A DNA stretch of 64,000 nt from Candidatus Zymogenaceae bacterium. GTDB lineage: Bacteria > Desulfobacterota > Zymogenia > Zymogenales > Zymogenaceae. The position numbers were made by a program, and so were the translations under genes. Where the stretch lies: contig JAFGAS010000086.1 in NCBI GenBank assembly GCA_016933535.1, positions 304,043 to 368,042 of the forward strand. Direction: 5' to 3'. Of this stretch, positions 56,237 through 64,000 are shown piece by piece. The notes under the pieces were generated by a model that was not told the origin of the DNA, did not search any database, and saw only the letters and a program-made list of their open reading frames with translations. The first letter of the stretch is position 1. Each line of letters opens with the position of its first letter.

Positions 56237-56638
56237 TCAAAGGACGATTCTCTTGATACCGTCTTTTATTTTCGGGACATTGAAATTAATCAGAAGCCCG
56301 AGGCGTATACCGGTTAGTTTTAAATATGTCAATAATTGCGCTTCGTGCACCGGAATCATCTTATCAACCGCCTTGATCTCAATAATCAGAGAATCATTTA
56401 CGATAACATCACACCTCAGTCCGGCGTCTAATTCCAGACCATCGTAAATTACGGGTAATACTATTTGATTTTTGAATGAAATATTGCGTTTGCCTAACTC
56501 GTAACAAAGACAAACTTCGTAAACACCCTCAAGGAGGCCGGGACCAAGCCCGGAATGAACCTTATATGCGGCATCTACGACCTCTCTGGCAGCTACCTCA
56601 GTTTCATATGTAATGGGCTCGTATGCATCGTTTCTCAT
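56237..56638 (-). CDS. GxxExxY family protein (PDDEXK-type nuclease fold)
   Basis: A 133-aa protein of the GxxExxY family. The namesake motif is GLLEGVYEVCLCYEL (near residue 34, G-x-x-E-x-x-Y), then a PDDEXK-like core LRCDVIVNDSLIIEIKAVDKM with Asp77 and the Glu-x-Lys pair. It is therefore a putative nuclease of unknown target. It is flanked by CACAAAGACAC palindromes and a tandem array, the setting in which such genes often occur. The N-terminal YKVHSGLGPGLLE is conserved in the family. Confidence 0.85.
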   Translation of the reverse strand: MRNDAYEPITYETEVAAREVVDAAYKVHSGLGPGLLEGVYEVCLCYELGKRNISFKNQIVLPVIYDGLELDAGLRCDVIVNDSLIIEIKAVDKMIPVHEAQLLTYLKLTGIRLGLLINFNVPKIKDGIKRIVL

Positions 56639-56700
56639 CCGGATACCAACTGGACCTATTTTTCTCTTCCCTGTGTTTTTGTACCTTTGTGGTGAACCCT

Positions 56701-57040
56701 TCCCGTGCTTTTCTAAATTTAAGTCAGAAGAGATTTCACCACAAAGACACTAAGGCACTAAGAGCTGCAAACCATTGTCATTCCACATCGCACGGATTTC
56801 TCTATAACGTATTTATCATCCTCTATGTAGCTTCTCTCCTTTGTGTCTTTGTGCCTTTGTGGTAAATCCTTCTCGTGCTTTTCCAAATTTAAGTCTGAAG
56901 AGATTTCACCACAAAGACACTAAGGCACTAAGAGCTGCAAACCATTGTCATTCTATATCGCGCGGATTTCTCAATAAAGTATTCCTCATTCTCTACGTAG
57001 CTTCTCTACTTTGTGCCTTTGTGTCTTGGTGGTGAATCCT
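56701..57040. repeat. Two 170-bp tandem direct repeats containing the palindromic element (copies C and D)
   Basis: Unit 1 is 56701-56870 and unit 2 is 56871-57040; they share flank TCGTGCTTTTCCAAATTTAA (with small changes), the whole palindromic element (56737-56864 and 56907-57034) and the ending GGTGAATCCT or GGTAAATCCT. A partial unit precedes (right half only, 56669-56700) and another begins at 57041. The array stops 17 bases from the aroF stop codon. Apparent open frames inside it reading HKDTKALRAA are repeat artefacts. Confidence 0.88.
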
Positions 57041-57057
57041 TCCCGCGCTTCTTTGTC

Positions 57058-58071
57058 TTACGCCGTCCTTCCCACCGCCTCGGCCACCTTCCTCACCCGC
57101 TCCATCATCTCGGCAAATTTCTTCGGTTTGAGCGATTGGTTGCCGTCGCTCACCGCCTTTTCGGGGTCGGTATGGACCTCCACGAGGATACCGTCGGCGC
57201 CGGCCGCGATCCCCGCCAATGCCGTCGGCGTCACGAGTTCCCATCGGCCGGTGGCGTGGCTCGGGTCCACGACAATCGGCAGGTGTGTGAGGCCCTTGAG
57301 CACCGGCACGGCGTTGATATCCAGGGTATTCCTGGTCTCGGTCTCGAACGTCCGGATTCCCCGCTCGCAGAGGATAATGTCGGTATTGCCCTCCGAGGCT
57401 ATGTATTCTGCCGACATCAGAAGTTCCAGGATTGTTGCGCTCATTCCCCGTTTGAGGATGATCGGTTTTTTCAATTTTCCGACCTCTTTGAGGAGGTCGA
57501 AGTTCTGCATGTTGCGCGCCCCGATCTGCACGGCATCGGCGTATTTGTCCACGAGATCGGTGTGGCGGATATTCATCAGCTCGGTGACCACCGGCAGTCC
57601 CGTCTCTTCCCGCACGGCGGCAAGGTATTTGAGCCCCTCCTCGCCGAGCCCCTGAAACGAGTAGGGGGACGTGCGCGGCTTGAACGCCCCGCCGCGGAGC
57701 ACCGTGGCCCCCAACGCCTTTACCTCTCCGGCGATCTCCCGAAGTATATCGATGCCCTCCACGGCACAGGGTCCGGCGATCACCTGTATCTTTCGGCCGC
57801 CAATGGGGACGCTTCCGATCTTTACAATCGAATCCTCCTTCTTGAAATCGCGGCTTACTACTTTATACGGTTTTAGGATCGGGACGACCTTTTCTATGCC
57901 GGGCAGCGTCTCGACCGGCAAATCAATGAGCTTTCGTTCATCCCCGATCGCGCCGACGATGGTACGCTCCTCGCCCCGCGAAACGTGGGGCGTGAGCCCC
58001 ACCTCCGTAATGCGGTCGATGAGGTGCTGGAGATCCTGTTCGGTATGGCCGGGTTTTAAGACGAATATCAT
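57058..58071 (-). CDS. aroF: 3-deoxy-7-phosphoheptulonate synthase (DAHP synthase, AroA I-beta type)
   Basis: A 337-aa enzyme joining PEP and erythrose-4-phosphate, the first shikimate step. Residues 1-70 are the small ferredoxin-like N-terminal domain ([18 protein letters not shown]) linked to feedback control; residues 90-330 are the TIM barrel with [44 protein letters not shown] and [12 protein letters not shown]. The length is normal. It lies 6 bases after hisC. Tandem repeats begin just past its stop codon. Confidence 0.95.
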   Translation of the reverse strand: MIFVLKPGHTEQDLQHLIDRITEVGLTPHVSRGEERTIVGAIGDERKLIDLPVETLPGIEKVVPILKPYKVVSRDFKKEDSIVKIGSVPIGGRKIQVIAGPCAVEGIDILREIAGEVKALGATVLRGGAFKPRTSPYSFQGLGEEGLKYLAAVREETGLPVVTELMNIRHTDLVDKYADAVQIGARNMQNFDLLKEVGKLKKPIILKRGMSATILELLMSAEYIASEGNTDIILCERGIRTFETETRNTLDINAVPVLKGLTHLPIVVDPSHATGRWELVTPTALAGIAAGADGILVEVHTDPEKAVSDGNQSLKPKKFAEMMERVRKVAEAVGRTA

Positions 58072-58077
58072 GGTAAT

Positions 58078-59175
58078 CTATCCTTTATCGAGCACCTTTT
58101 TAAGCGCCCTGATAAATCGTTCGTTTTCCTTCATGGTCCCCACGGTGATCCGCTCGTATGTCTTGAGCCCGTAAGAGGCCATGGAACGGACGATTACGCC
58201 CTCGCGGAGCATCGCCTGGTATACCTCGTTGGCGGGCCTTCCCACGTCCACCAGTACGAAGTTCGTCTGGGAAGGCACGTACGAGAGCCCCATCTCCTCG
58301 AACTGGCCATAGAGGTAGGATAGCCCCTCCCGCGTTATGGAGAGCGTGTGCTGAAGAAATTGTTCGTCGTCAAGAGCGGCGGTCGCCGCCGCCTGCGCCA
58401 GTGAGTTGATATTGAAGGGCTGTCGCACCCGCTCGAGCATCGACATAATCCCCGGCGCCGCGATTCCGTAACCGACCCGAAGCCCCGAAAGGCCGTACGC
58501 CTTCGAGAACGTCCTGAGCGAGATAACCGTATGGCCCTTGTCCATAAACGAAAAAAAGTTGACCGCGTTGGTGTCCGTCACGAAATCCTGGTATGCCTCG
58601 TCCAGCACAACCAGCAGGTGCTCGGGGAGCCCCTCCATAAACCGGGCGAAATCGGACTGCTTGACGGTCGTCCCGACCGGGTTGTTGGGACAGTCGATGA
58701 AGACCAGGCGTGTGCGATCGGTTATCGCCGCCTTCATCGCGTCCAGGTCGAAGTTCCAATCTTTCAGGGGGATGATGACGTTTTTGCCGCCCACCGCCTG
58801 GTTGATGAGGCGGTAGACGATGAACGACGGGTCCCCCATAACCACCTCGTCTCCCACGCGCACGAGCAGGCGGATGAGGAACTCGATAATCTCGTTGCTC
58901 CCGTTGCCGATAACAAGGTGGTCCGAACCGACGCCCAGGTGTTGAGAGAGCCGTTCCTTGAGGTAATAGCTGCTCCCGTCGGGGTAACGGTGGAGGTCTT
59001 TCGTCCTCTTCTCGATGGCGGCCAGTGCCTTCGGAGACGGGCCGAGGGGGTTCTCGTTTGAGGCCAGCTTGATGGATCCGGTAATCCCAAGTTCCCGCTC
59101 GAGCTCCTCGATGGGCTTACCGGGGGGGTAAGGCGTGAGCGTCTGGATGTAATCGGGAACGTGCTTCTTGATCAT
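58078..59175 (-). CDS. hisC: Histidinol-phosphate/aromatic aminotransferase
   Basis: A 365-aa PLP-dependent class I/II aminotransferase of the HisC family. The start VPDYIQTLTPYPPGKPIEEL and KLASNENPLGPSPKAL are typical; the PLP lysine lies in SLRTFSKAYGLSGLRVGYG near residue 225. In this operon, between pheA and aroF, it is likely used for phenylalanine/tyrosine transamination, possibly together with histidine synthesis. It overlaps the pheA stop by 4 bases. Confidence 0.92.
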   Translation of the reverse strand: MIKKHVPDYIQTLTPYPPGKPIEELERELGITGSIKLASNENPLGPSPKALAAIEKRTKDLHRYPDGSSYYLKERLSQHLGVGSDHLVIGNGSNEIIEFLIRLLVRVGDEVVMGDPSFIVYRLINQAVGGKNVIIPLKDWNFDLDAMKAAITDRTRLVFIDCPNNPVGTTVKQSDFARFMEGLPEHLLVVLDEAYQDFVTDTNAVNFFSFMDKGHTVISLRTFSKAYGLSGLRVGYGIAAPGIMSMLERVRQPFNINSLAQAAATAALDDEQFLQHTLSITREGLSYLYGQFEEMGLSYVPSQTNFVLVDVGRPANEVYQAMLREGVIVRSMASYGLKTYERITVGTMKENERFIRALKKVLDKG

Positions 59176-60272
59176 TGTCCTCTCCTTATCTCGCCGCGCG
59201 GATATGATCCCAAAAGTTTAATGGAAGTGGTATACTTTTCTATTTTTTTGACCGCGGCCTTTACCTTTGGATCTTCGATATGTCCGACAAGATCGAGAAA
59301 GAAGACATAATCCCAGAGCTCCCGCCGGGACGGCCGGGACTCGATCTTCGTGAGCGATATGCCCTTATCGGCAAACGGCCCGAGCACCTTGTTGAGGATT
59401 CCGGGACGATCCTTCACCGAAAAGAGCAGCGACGTCTTGTCGTTTCCCGTGGGACCGGGATGTCGGTCGGCAATGACGAGAAACCGGGTATAGTTATTGG
59501 TCATGTCGCCGATGTCGTGTCTGACGGCGCACAGCTCGTAGAACTTGCCGGCCTCCTGCCCCGCCACGGCGGCCACGGTAGGGTCGTTTGAGGCTATCAG
59601 TGCCGCCTCGGAGTTACTGCTCGCCTCGATCCGCTCTATTTTGGGCAGGTTATGGGCGAGCCACCGGCGCGTCTGGGCGAGTCCCTGGGGGTGTGAAAGG
59701 ACCTTCTGGATATCCTCCATCCTGCCGCTTCGATTCATCAGGTCAAACGTGATCCTGAGGAATACCTCTCCCGTGATTTTCAGGGGCGTTTCGATGAACC
59801 GATCCAGCGTGAGATTTACGATCCCCTCCGTGGAGTTTTCCACGGGGACAACGCCGAAGTCGGCCTCTCGCCTGGTCACTGCGTCAAAGACGTCGTCGAT
59901 TCCCCCCGAGGCCAAAAAAGAACCGTGGCGCGAGAATTTGACAAGCGCCGCTTCGTAGGTAAAGCTGGCGGGGGGGCCAAGGTAGGCCACCCGGACGGGG
60001 GCCTGAACCGCCCGGGAGACACCGATGATCTCCCGATAGATCGAGCGAAGGTAATCGGCCGGCAGCTCCCCCCAGCGGGCCGTCAGCCGCGCATAGACCT
60101 CTTCTTCGCGGGCGGTATCCAGGACGGCCGTTCCGGTACGCCGTTTCTCTTGTCCGATCTGCTTGGAGATTTCCACGCGCTCCCTGAGCAGGTCGATGAT
60201 CTTCTCGTCCAACGCGTCGATGGATGCGCGAAGCCCTTTAATATCGTTGTCTTTTGTCACGAACGACACCAT
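59172..60272 (-). CDS. pheA: Bifunctional chorismate mutase/prephenate dehydratase
   Basis: A 366-aa protein. Residues 1-90 are a helical chorismate mutase of the AroQ type (IKGLRASIDALDEKIIDLLRERVEIS); residues 95-275 are prephenate dehydratase (YLGPPASFTYEAAL, PVENSTEGIV, NYTRFLVI); residues 285-360 are an ACT domain with the ESRP motif (TKIESRPSRRELWDYVFFLD) that binds phenylalanine for feedback inhibition. It is the first gene of pheA-hisC-aroF; the 210 bases upstream hold only a short A/T-rich inverted repeat (ACAAAAA/TTTTTGT). Confidence 0.95.
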   Translation of the reverse strand: MVSFVTKDNDIKGLRASIDALDEKIIDLLRERVEISKQIGQEKRRTGTAVLDTAREEEVYARLTARWGELPADYLRSIYREIIGVSRAVQAPVRVAYLGPPASFTYEAALVKFSRHGSFLASGGIDDVFDAVTRREADFGVVPVENSTEGIVNLTLDRFIETPLKITGEVFLRITFDLMNRSGRMEDIQKVLSHPQGLAQTRRWLAHNLPKIERIEASSNSEAALIASNDPTVAAVAGQEAGKFYELCAVRHDIGDMTNNYTRFLVIADRHPGPTGNDKTSLLFSVKDRPGILNKVLGPFADKGISLTKIESRPSRRELWDYVFFLDLVGHIEDPKVKAAVKKIEKYTTSIKLLGSYPRGEIRRGQ

Positions 60273-60482
60273 AATGATTATCCGGATATATTATAGGGAA
60301 TCGACAAAAAATTCAATCGATTTTTGTGGTATCGGCAAAAAAACGCGGGGGCGGTCGCTCACGGGGCGTCTCGGGGGGCAATCCTTGAGTAAAGCGGCGC
60401 GGTTCACGCTGTGCGTGTCCGCGCCGCCCACGTTCATATCATCACGGGGTAAACCGAAAATGTATTATGCCGCCGGCAATTC

Positions 60483-61247
60483 CTACTTCTTAGACCATCT
60501 ATACCCGCTCAGCGCCCACAGTATCACGTTTGTCCCGTAAAATACCCACACCAGCCGGAACATGACCTCCGAAAGCGTGCCCATCTCCAGGTTATAGATC
60601 TCCCCGGTTATCTCGGTGGCAAACCAGCAGGTCGCGGCGATGGCGACCATAACGGCATTGGTCCTGGGGTAAAGCCTGTAGCGCACCGTCTCCCAGGCAA
60701 ACCACATCGTGGTGCAGAAGAAGGCCGTGTATATTGGGGCGATGACGGCGTGTCCCACCCGGACGACGTCGGGCCACAGAATAATCACGATAATCCCCGC
60801 CCCGCCGAAGATGACCAGCGGCAGCCACAAGTCCGCCGGCTTGAACTTCTTAAGATACGGCACGCCGTGGGCCAGCCGGATAATGAGGAAGATGTGGGCC
60901 GCAATGGAGAGCACCCCCCCGACCATAAAGACCCATGAACCTACCGACAGCGTCGAGCTTACCACCACGACGCTCATCAGGATATCCGTTGGCAGCATGC
61001 ACAGGAAGGCGGCAAGAAGCAGGCCCCAGTCTTTTTTGCCCAGGCGGTTGGCGCCGATCATCAGGACCAGCACCAATCCCAACAGGGTGATAATGGGCTT
61101 TCCGTACGCGGGGTAGATGCTGTCGGTTCCATAGAAATAGTTCGCCCAGTCCACGCCAAAGACGGAACCGGCCAACAGGAGGACCCCCCCGACGATACCG
61201 AGAACCCAGGCGAGCTTTGGGCCCGCGAGAACCTGTGGTTCTTTCAT
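60483..61247 (-). CDS. YhhN/TMEM86-like (lysoplasmalogenase family) membrane protein
   Basis: A 254-aa protein with about eight hydrophobic helices. The sequence KDWGLLLAAFLCMLPTDILMS resembles the acidic motif of YhhN/TMEM86 lysoplasmalogenase family members, but this resemblance is moderate. Family members hydrolyse lysoplasmalogens, ether lipids found in anaerobes. Activity and even family membership need confirmation. It is monocistronic with no obvious partner, and the 198-base gap before the next gene holds no visible gene. Confidence 0.5.
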   Translation of the reverse strand: MKEPQVLAGPKLAWVLGIVGGVLLLAGSVFGVDWANYFYGTDSIYPAYGKPIITLLGLVLVLMIGANRLGKKDWGLLLAAFLCMLPTDILMSVVVVSSTLSVGSWVFMVGGVLSIAAHIFLIIRLAHGVPYLKKFKPADLWLPLVIFGGAGIIVIILWPDVVRVGHAVIAPIYTAFFCTTMWFAWETVRYRLYPRTNAVMVAIAATCWFATEITGEIYNLEMGTLSEVMFRLVWVFYGTNVILWALSGYRWSKK

Positions 61248-61445
61248 TTCGTGTGCTCCTCTCCGGAATTTAGTCCAAGTATTGACTCTGATTCATTTAA
61301 AACCGACACTATAAATAACAGACGGTGTTTCCACATCCTGAGCATTGAGCAACCGCCGGACGTTTCGGTGGAACCACCATTTTCCCGACTCGAGAAAACA
61401 TATACTACGTTTCGATAGACCGGGCCCCATCCTCCGGGGGATATC

Positions 61446-62465
61446 TCATCGTTTTCCGACCTTTTTCATCTCGGCCATTTTTTTCGCCACGGCGTCATTG
61501 AACCGCTTGCCCGTCCACCCGACGGCCAAGCGGCACCCGAGGTACACGGAGAGCAAGACCGTCAGGAACTTGCCCGCCAGAGCCACCGGGAACGACGCCT
61601 TCTCGATGCCAAGCACCGCGGTGATCCCCGCAAACACAACCCCCAGCACACCCCCCATGAGAAGCATAAGGAGGAAATAGACAAATCCGTTGATACCCCT
61701 GGCCTTGCCCGTATAGGAGAACTTGCCGACATACATATCGGAGAGCGCATAGGTGGATACCGCCAGAAAAACAAAATTGCATATGAACATGAAGGTGACC
61801 GCGTAGTCCAGCGCCATGGCCGCGGTAGGCACAAGGGACGCCGCGTCTTTGGCCGCCTCTATGGAAAAACCCCGGTTTGCCAACGGCATATTGATGATCA
61901 GCTGCATGACAAACGTTGGCAGGATATAGTATGACCAGATATAGCCGCCCTTCGAGGTAACCGATTTTGCCGAGAAGGGCCCCGCGGCCGCCATGCCGGA
62001 GATATCATCATAGATATAGATTCGAATGATAATGGCTAAAGGGATCACAAACACCATCGATAAGAGCACCGTCACGACTGGCGACGGGGTCCAATCCAGG
62101 CCGTAAATAATCGCGGCCATGATGCCCGTAGATCCAGTGGCCGCAATGATTCCGGGGATGGCCGTCTTGAGTAACGGATTGGCGATGGGGGCCGTGGCGG
62201 AAGTCTTCTCCTCCTTCTTTGCCTCGGCCTTCTCGCGGATCAGCTCTACCCGGGCGGCAAAAAGTGTCCCATTAGGCTGGAATACGATAAACGCGAAAAA
62301 TACCGTGGCCAGAAATCCCATCACCGTAAACTGCGTATAGTCCTTGCCCATCACGTTAAATACCAGCACCCCTCCCAGGATGATGAGCACGGTAATGACA
62401 ATGAAGCTGAGGATAACCTGTGAAATGAAGAGTTTTTTAATCCCTGATTTCTCGTGTCCGCTCAT
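61446..62465 (-). CDS. Polytopic membrane protein of unknown function
   Basis: A 339-aa protein with about nine predicted transmembrane segments. A charged cytosolic loop around residues 75-90 (REKAEAKKEEK) separates helices 2 and 3, and the C-terminus is basic (KRFNDAVAKKMAEMKKVGKR). No conserved family motif is recognised. GC content and codon use look like the neighbours. It is monocistronic in appearance. Function unknown. Confidence 0.6.
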   Translation of the reverse strand: MSGHEKSGIKKLFISQVILSFIVITVLIILGGVLVFNVMGKDYTQFTVMGFLATVFFAFIVFQPNGTLFAARVELIREKAEAKKEEKTSATAPIANPLLKTAIPGIIAATGSTGIMAAIIYGLDWTPSPVVTVLLSMVFVIPLAIIIRIYIYDDISGMAAAGPFSAKSVTSKGGYIWSYYILPTFVMQLIINMPLANRGFSIEAAKDAASLVPTAAMALDYAVTFMFICNFVFLAVSTYALSDMYVGKFSYTGKARGINGFVYFLLMLLMGGVLGVVFAGITAVLGIEKASFPVALAGKFLTVLLSVYLGCRLAVGWTGKRFNDAVAKKMAEMKKVGKR

Positions 62466-62974
62466 GAAGACCTCCCTCCGTTACGGATAGATGAATTCCG
62501 CGGCCCTGCCGGCCGGCTCCCGCGTTCTGAGCCGTCGCCATATGCTATAAAAAGTATTATCAGATGATTGATCCCCTGATACGGCAGGCTTTCGTCGCAT
62601 ATTATGTCCTTTTTAGCCTATTTTCAAGATAATAGTACGGGATTACGGTGAGCGCTGTTTCGTCCTCGTCTCCACCGGCGCCGGTCACGCAACGAAGCCC
62701 GCTCCGATCTCGGACGGTTCCCCGGGCAAAAGGCCGTTTATGTAGAATATAGACCATTGGCAGATCCAGCTCCAATGTCCCATCCCATCCATCTAAATCG
62801 CCGTGAAATACCGGCTCGGCCAATTGGAATGAATTCGGTTATACGTCGTCCCCGCGCCCTTGACATGTCGGTGATCATGCGATAGTCTGCTCCACATCCA
62901 ACATACTGGGCAAAAGGTTTGGGGGCTTTTCACGGCTTCAATGCGCATATAACTTCAGAGAAAGGAGTCAATTC
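62466..62974. other. Intergenic stretch with possible coding remnant
   Basis: The gap between the two divergently oriented membrane-protein genes holds one 73-codon minus-strand frame (62602-62823, TTG start) whose end, ALTVIPYYYLENR, faintly resembles the C-terminus of GH127-type proteins. It could be a decayed fragment or chance. The only strong signal is the plus-strand promoter at 62860-62888. Confidence 0.3.
62860..62888 (+). promoter_or_regulatory. Promoter of the Cys-rich membrane protein gene
   Basis: Perfect -35 TTGACA (62860-62865), 17-nt spacer, -10 TAGTCT (62883-62888, weak). The predicted start is about 80 nt before the GTG at 62975. Confidence 0.5.
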
Positions 62975-63520
62975 GTGCCCGAAGTAAAGCAACCGGATAT
63001 GTCGTGCTTCCCGTATCGGAGGAAAAAATTCTACGCTATTCTGACCATACCCCTGTTTATACTGCTTATTGCAGTTTTCATCTATCTGTGGTCTTTCAGT
63101 TTTGTCCTCTCCATCATATACCTTTCGTTCTATCTCCTTATATGTCTCTTCCAGGCGTATTGCTGCGCCTATCAGGAATGCCCCTATATCGGCGGATTCT
63201 GCCCGGCGGTCTCGGGCATCATGCCGTCCAGCCTGCTGGCCGGACTCCTGTACGGGAAGAAAATGAGCAGAAAATCGAAGGTGCTCTTTAATCTCAATGC
63301 CGCGATTGCCTTTACGGCGCTTGTGGCCTTTATCCTTTTGCCCATCTACTGGATAGCCAAGCTGGGCATCCTCCACGTAATCGGGTACGTGATTTTCTAT
63401 TTGGGATACTACCTTGTCTTCCTGCTTACGATATGCCCGGCCTGTGCGATCCGGGAGACGTGCCCCGGCGGCAAGCTCCAGGGCTTGGTTCTCGGGAAGC
63501 GGCGCACCGCCGCATCCTGA
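62975..63520 (+). CDS. Cysteine-rich four-helix membrane protein, unknown function
   Basis: A 181-aa protein starting with GTG (AAAGGAG 7 nt upstream). It has about four transmembrane helices: residues 20-42, 45-62, 108-128 and 135-157. Two Cys-Pro clusters follow helices 2 and 4: CCAYQECPYIGGFCPAV and CPACAIRETCPGGK, each followed by a basic loop. Their symmetric arrangement suggests an internal duplication with metal or redox cysteines. No known family is recognised. Its gene is on the plus strand and has its own promoter. Confidence 0.65.
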   Translation: MPEVKQPDMSCFPYRRKKFYAILTIPLFILLIAVFIYLWSFSFVLSIIYLSFYLLICLFQAYCCAYQECPYIGGFCPAVSGIMPSSLLAGLLYGKKMSRKSKVLFNLNAAIAFTALVAFILLPIYWIAKLGILHVIGYVIFYLGYYLVFLLTICPACAIRETCPGGKLQGLVLGKRRTAAS

Positions 63521-63760
63521 TTTCGCCCGCCTTTCCATATCATAAATAATTATGCGCAATGAATGCTCAGTTGTCCGGGGCGCGGGTGAGGATATCGCCC
63601 CCATCATAGGGACTCAAGGGAGACGCAGTCTCACCCGGCCTCCCGCTATTTCTTCCCCTCCTCATGCTTTTTTTTACATCGTGCCGAATCCTTTTGCCTG
63701 TTCCCCCATCTATACTATCAGTTAAGTAGTGATTAAAATTAAGACCTGGAGGAACATAAG

Positions 63761-64000
63761 ATGAAAACAAAAAAATTAGTGCTTGGTTTTACGTTTGTTC
63801 TGGCCGCCGCGTTTATCGCACCGGTAGTGGCGTATATGAGTAACGAGCCGGGAACGATCATCGACATCAAGGATTTTAGGGGTAACACCTTTGAGACCGC
63901 CCTTTTGAGCGACGAGCCCGGAACCGTCATCGACATCAAGGATTTTAGGGGGAACACCTTCGAGACCGCCCTTATGACCGATGAGCCCGGAACCGTAATC
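63761..64000 (+). CDS. Secreted protein with 23-aa tandem repeats, cut by window end
   Basis: The visible 80 codons begin with a signal peptide (MKTKKLVLGFTFVLAAAFIA, cleavage probably after VVA or nearby). Three units of exactly 69 nt (63836, 63905, 63974) then encode the 23-aa repeat, beginning at Met/Leu and reading xxEPGTVIDIKDFRGNTFET plus AL. The third is truncated by the window end. The units differ only by a few bases. GGAGG at 63748-63752 gives a strong ribosome site, and a -10-like TATACT is at 63711-63716. Function unknown; repeat number cannot be known. Confidence 0.7.
   Translation, partial: MKTKKLVLGFTFVLAAAFIAPVVAYMSNEPGTIIDIKDFRGNTFETALLSDEPGTVIDIKDFRGNTFETALMTDEPGTVI

Noticed and set aside
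56623..57035. Small plus-strand proteins reading HKDTKALRAA
   Set aside because: They are translations of the palindromic repeat, identical across copies, and carry no protein-like constraint.
1..64000. CRISPR array, prophage or insertion sequence
   Set aside because: I saw no spaced short direct repeats, transposase, integrase or phage structural genes; the only repeats are the 130/170-bp elements and the 69-bp coding repeats.

Overview
The window looks like chromosomal DNA of a strictly anaerobic, Desulfobacterota-like (old Deltaproteobacteria) bacterium with a formate/H2-centred, probably syntrophic or sulfate-reducer-like metabolism. This is inferred from gene content: two selenocysteine formate dehydrogenases, a Tat-exported [NiFe] hydrogenase, Nfn transhydrogenase, HndA/HndB-like subunits, and the gene order pheA-hisC-aroF...aroA-cmk-rpsA-sppA. 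No rRNA or marker gene allows a firmer placement. Almost every gene is on the minus strand. Plus-strand genes are a 52-aa lipoprotein-like gene and two genes at the right end.

Layout. (1) 1-869: tRNA fragment, TPR lipoprotein, hfq. (2) 1117-12938: a long minus-strand unit, nfnA-nfnB, a five-gene signalling cassette (DRTGG, RsbW-like ATPase, DRTGG, PHP, HATPase), then an NAD(P)-linked formate dehydrogenase (NuoE-like, HndB-like, NuoF-GltD fusion, Sec-containing FdhA). (3) 13185-14686: an oxalate/formate-type MFS transporter whose promoter overlaps a FadR-type palindrome. (4) 15029-23724: [NiFe] hydrogenase hyaABC, its protease, and hypA, hypC, hypD, hypF. (5) 24002-29757: periplasmic formate dehydrogenase fdnGHI (Sec in FdnG) with fdhE, behind a leader containing an intrinsic terminator. 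(6) 29872-53771: housekeeping genes: miaA, mutL, an ABC exporter, cysE, accA, dnaE, guaA, guaB, ppx, nfo, sppA, rpsA, cmk. (7) 53772-60272: aromatic amino-acid genes aroA, aroF, hisC, pheA, interrupted by a repeat-rich island with a GxxExxY gene. (8) 60483-64000: membrane proteins and the start of a secreted protein built of 23-aa tandem repeats.

How it fits together (inference). Formate and H2 made or used outside the cell by FdnGHI and HyaABC exchange electrons with the quinone pool through cytochrome b subunits. Inside, the FdhA/NuoF-GltD/NuoE complex and NfnAB link formate, NAD(H), NADP(H) and ferredoxin. The MFS transporter may move formate, oxalate or another carboxylate. The apparent frame breaks in both formate dehydrogenases are in-frame UGA codons at the catalytic selenocysteine, and the first has a SECIS hairpin with the same loop and spacing as I recall for E. 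coli fdhF.
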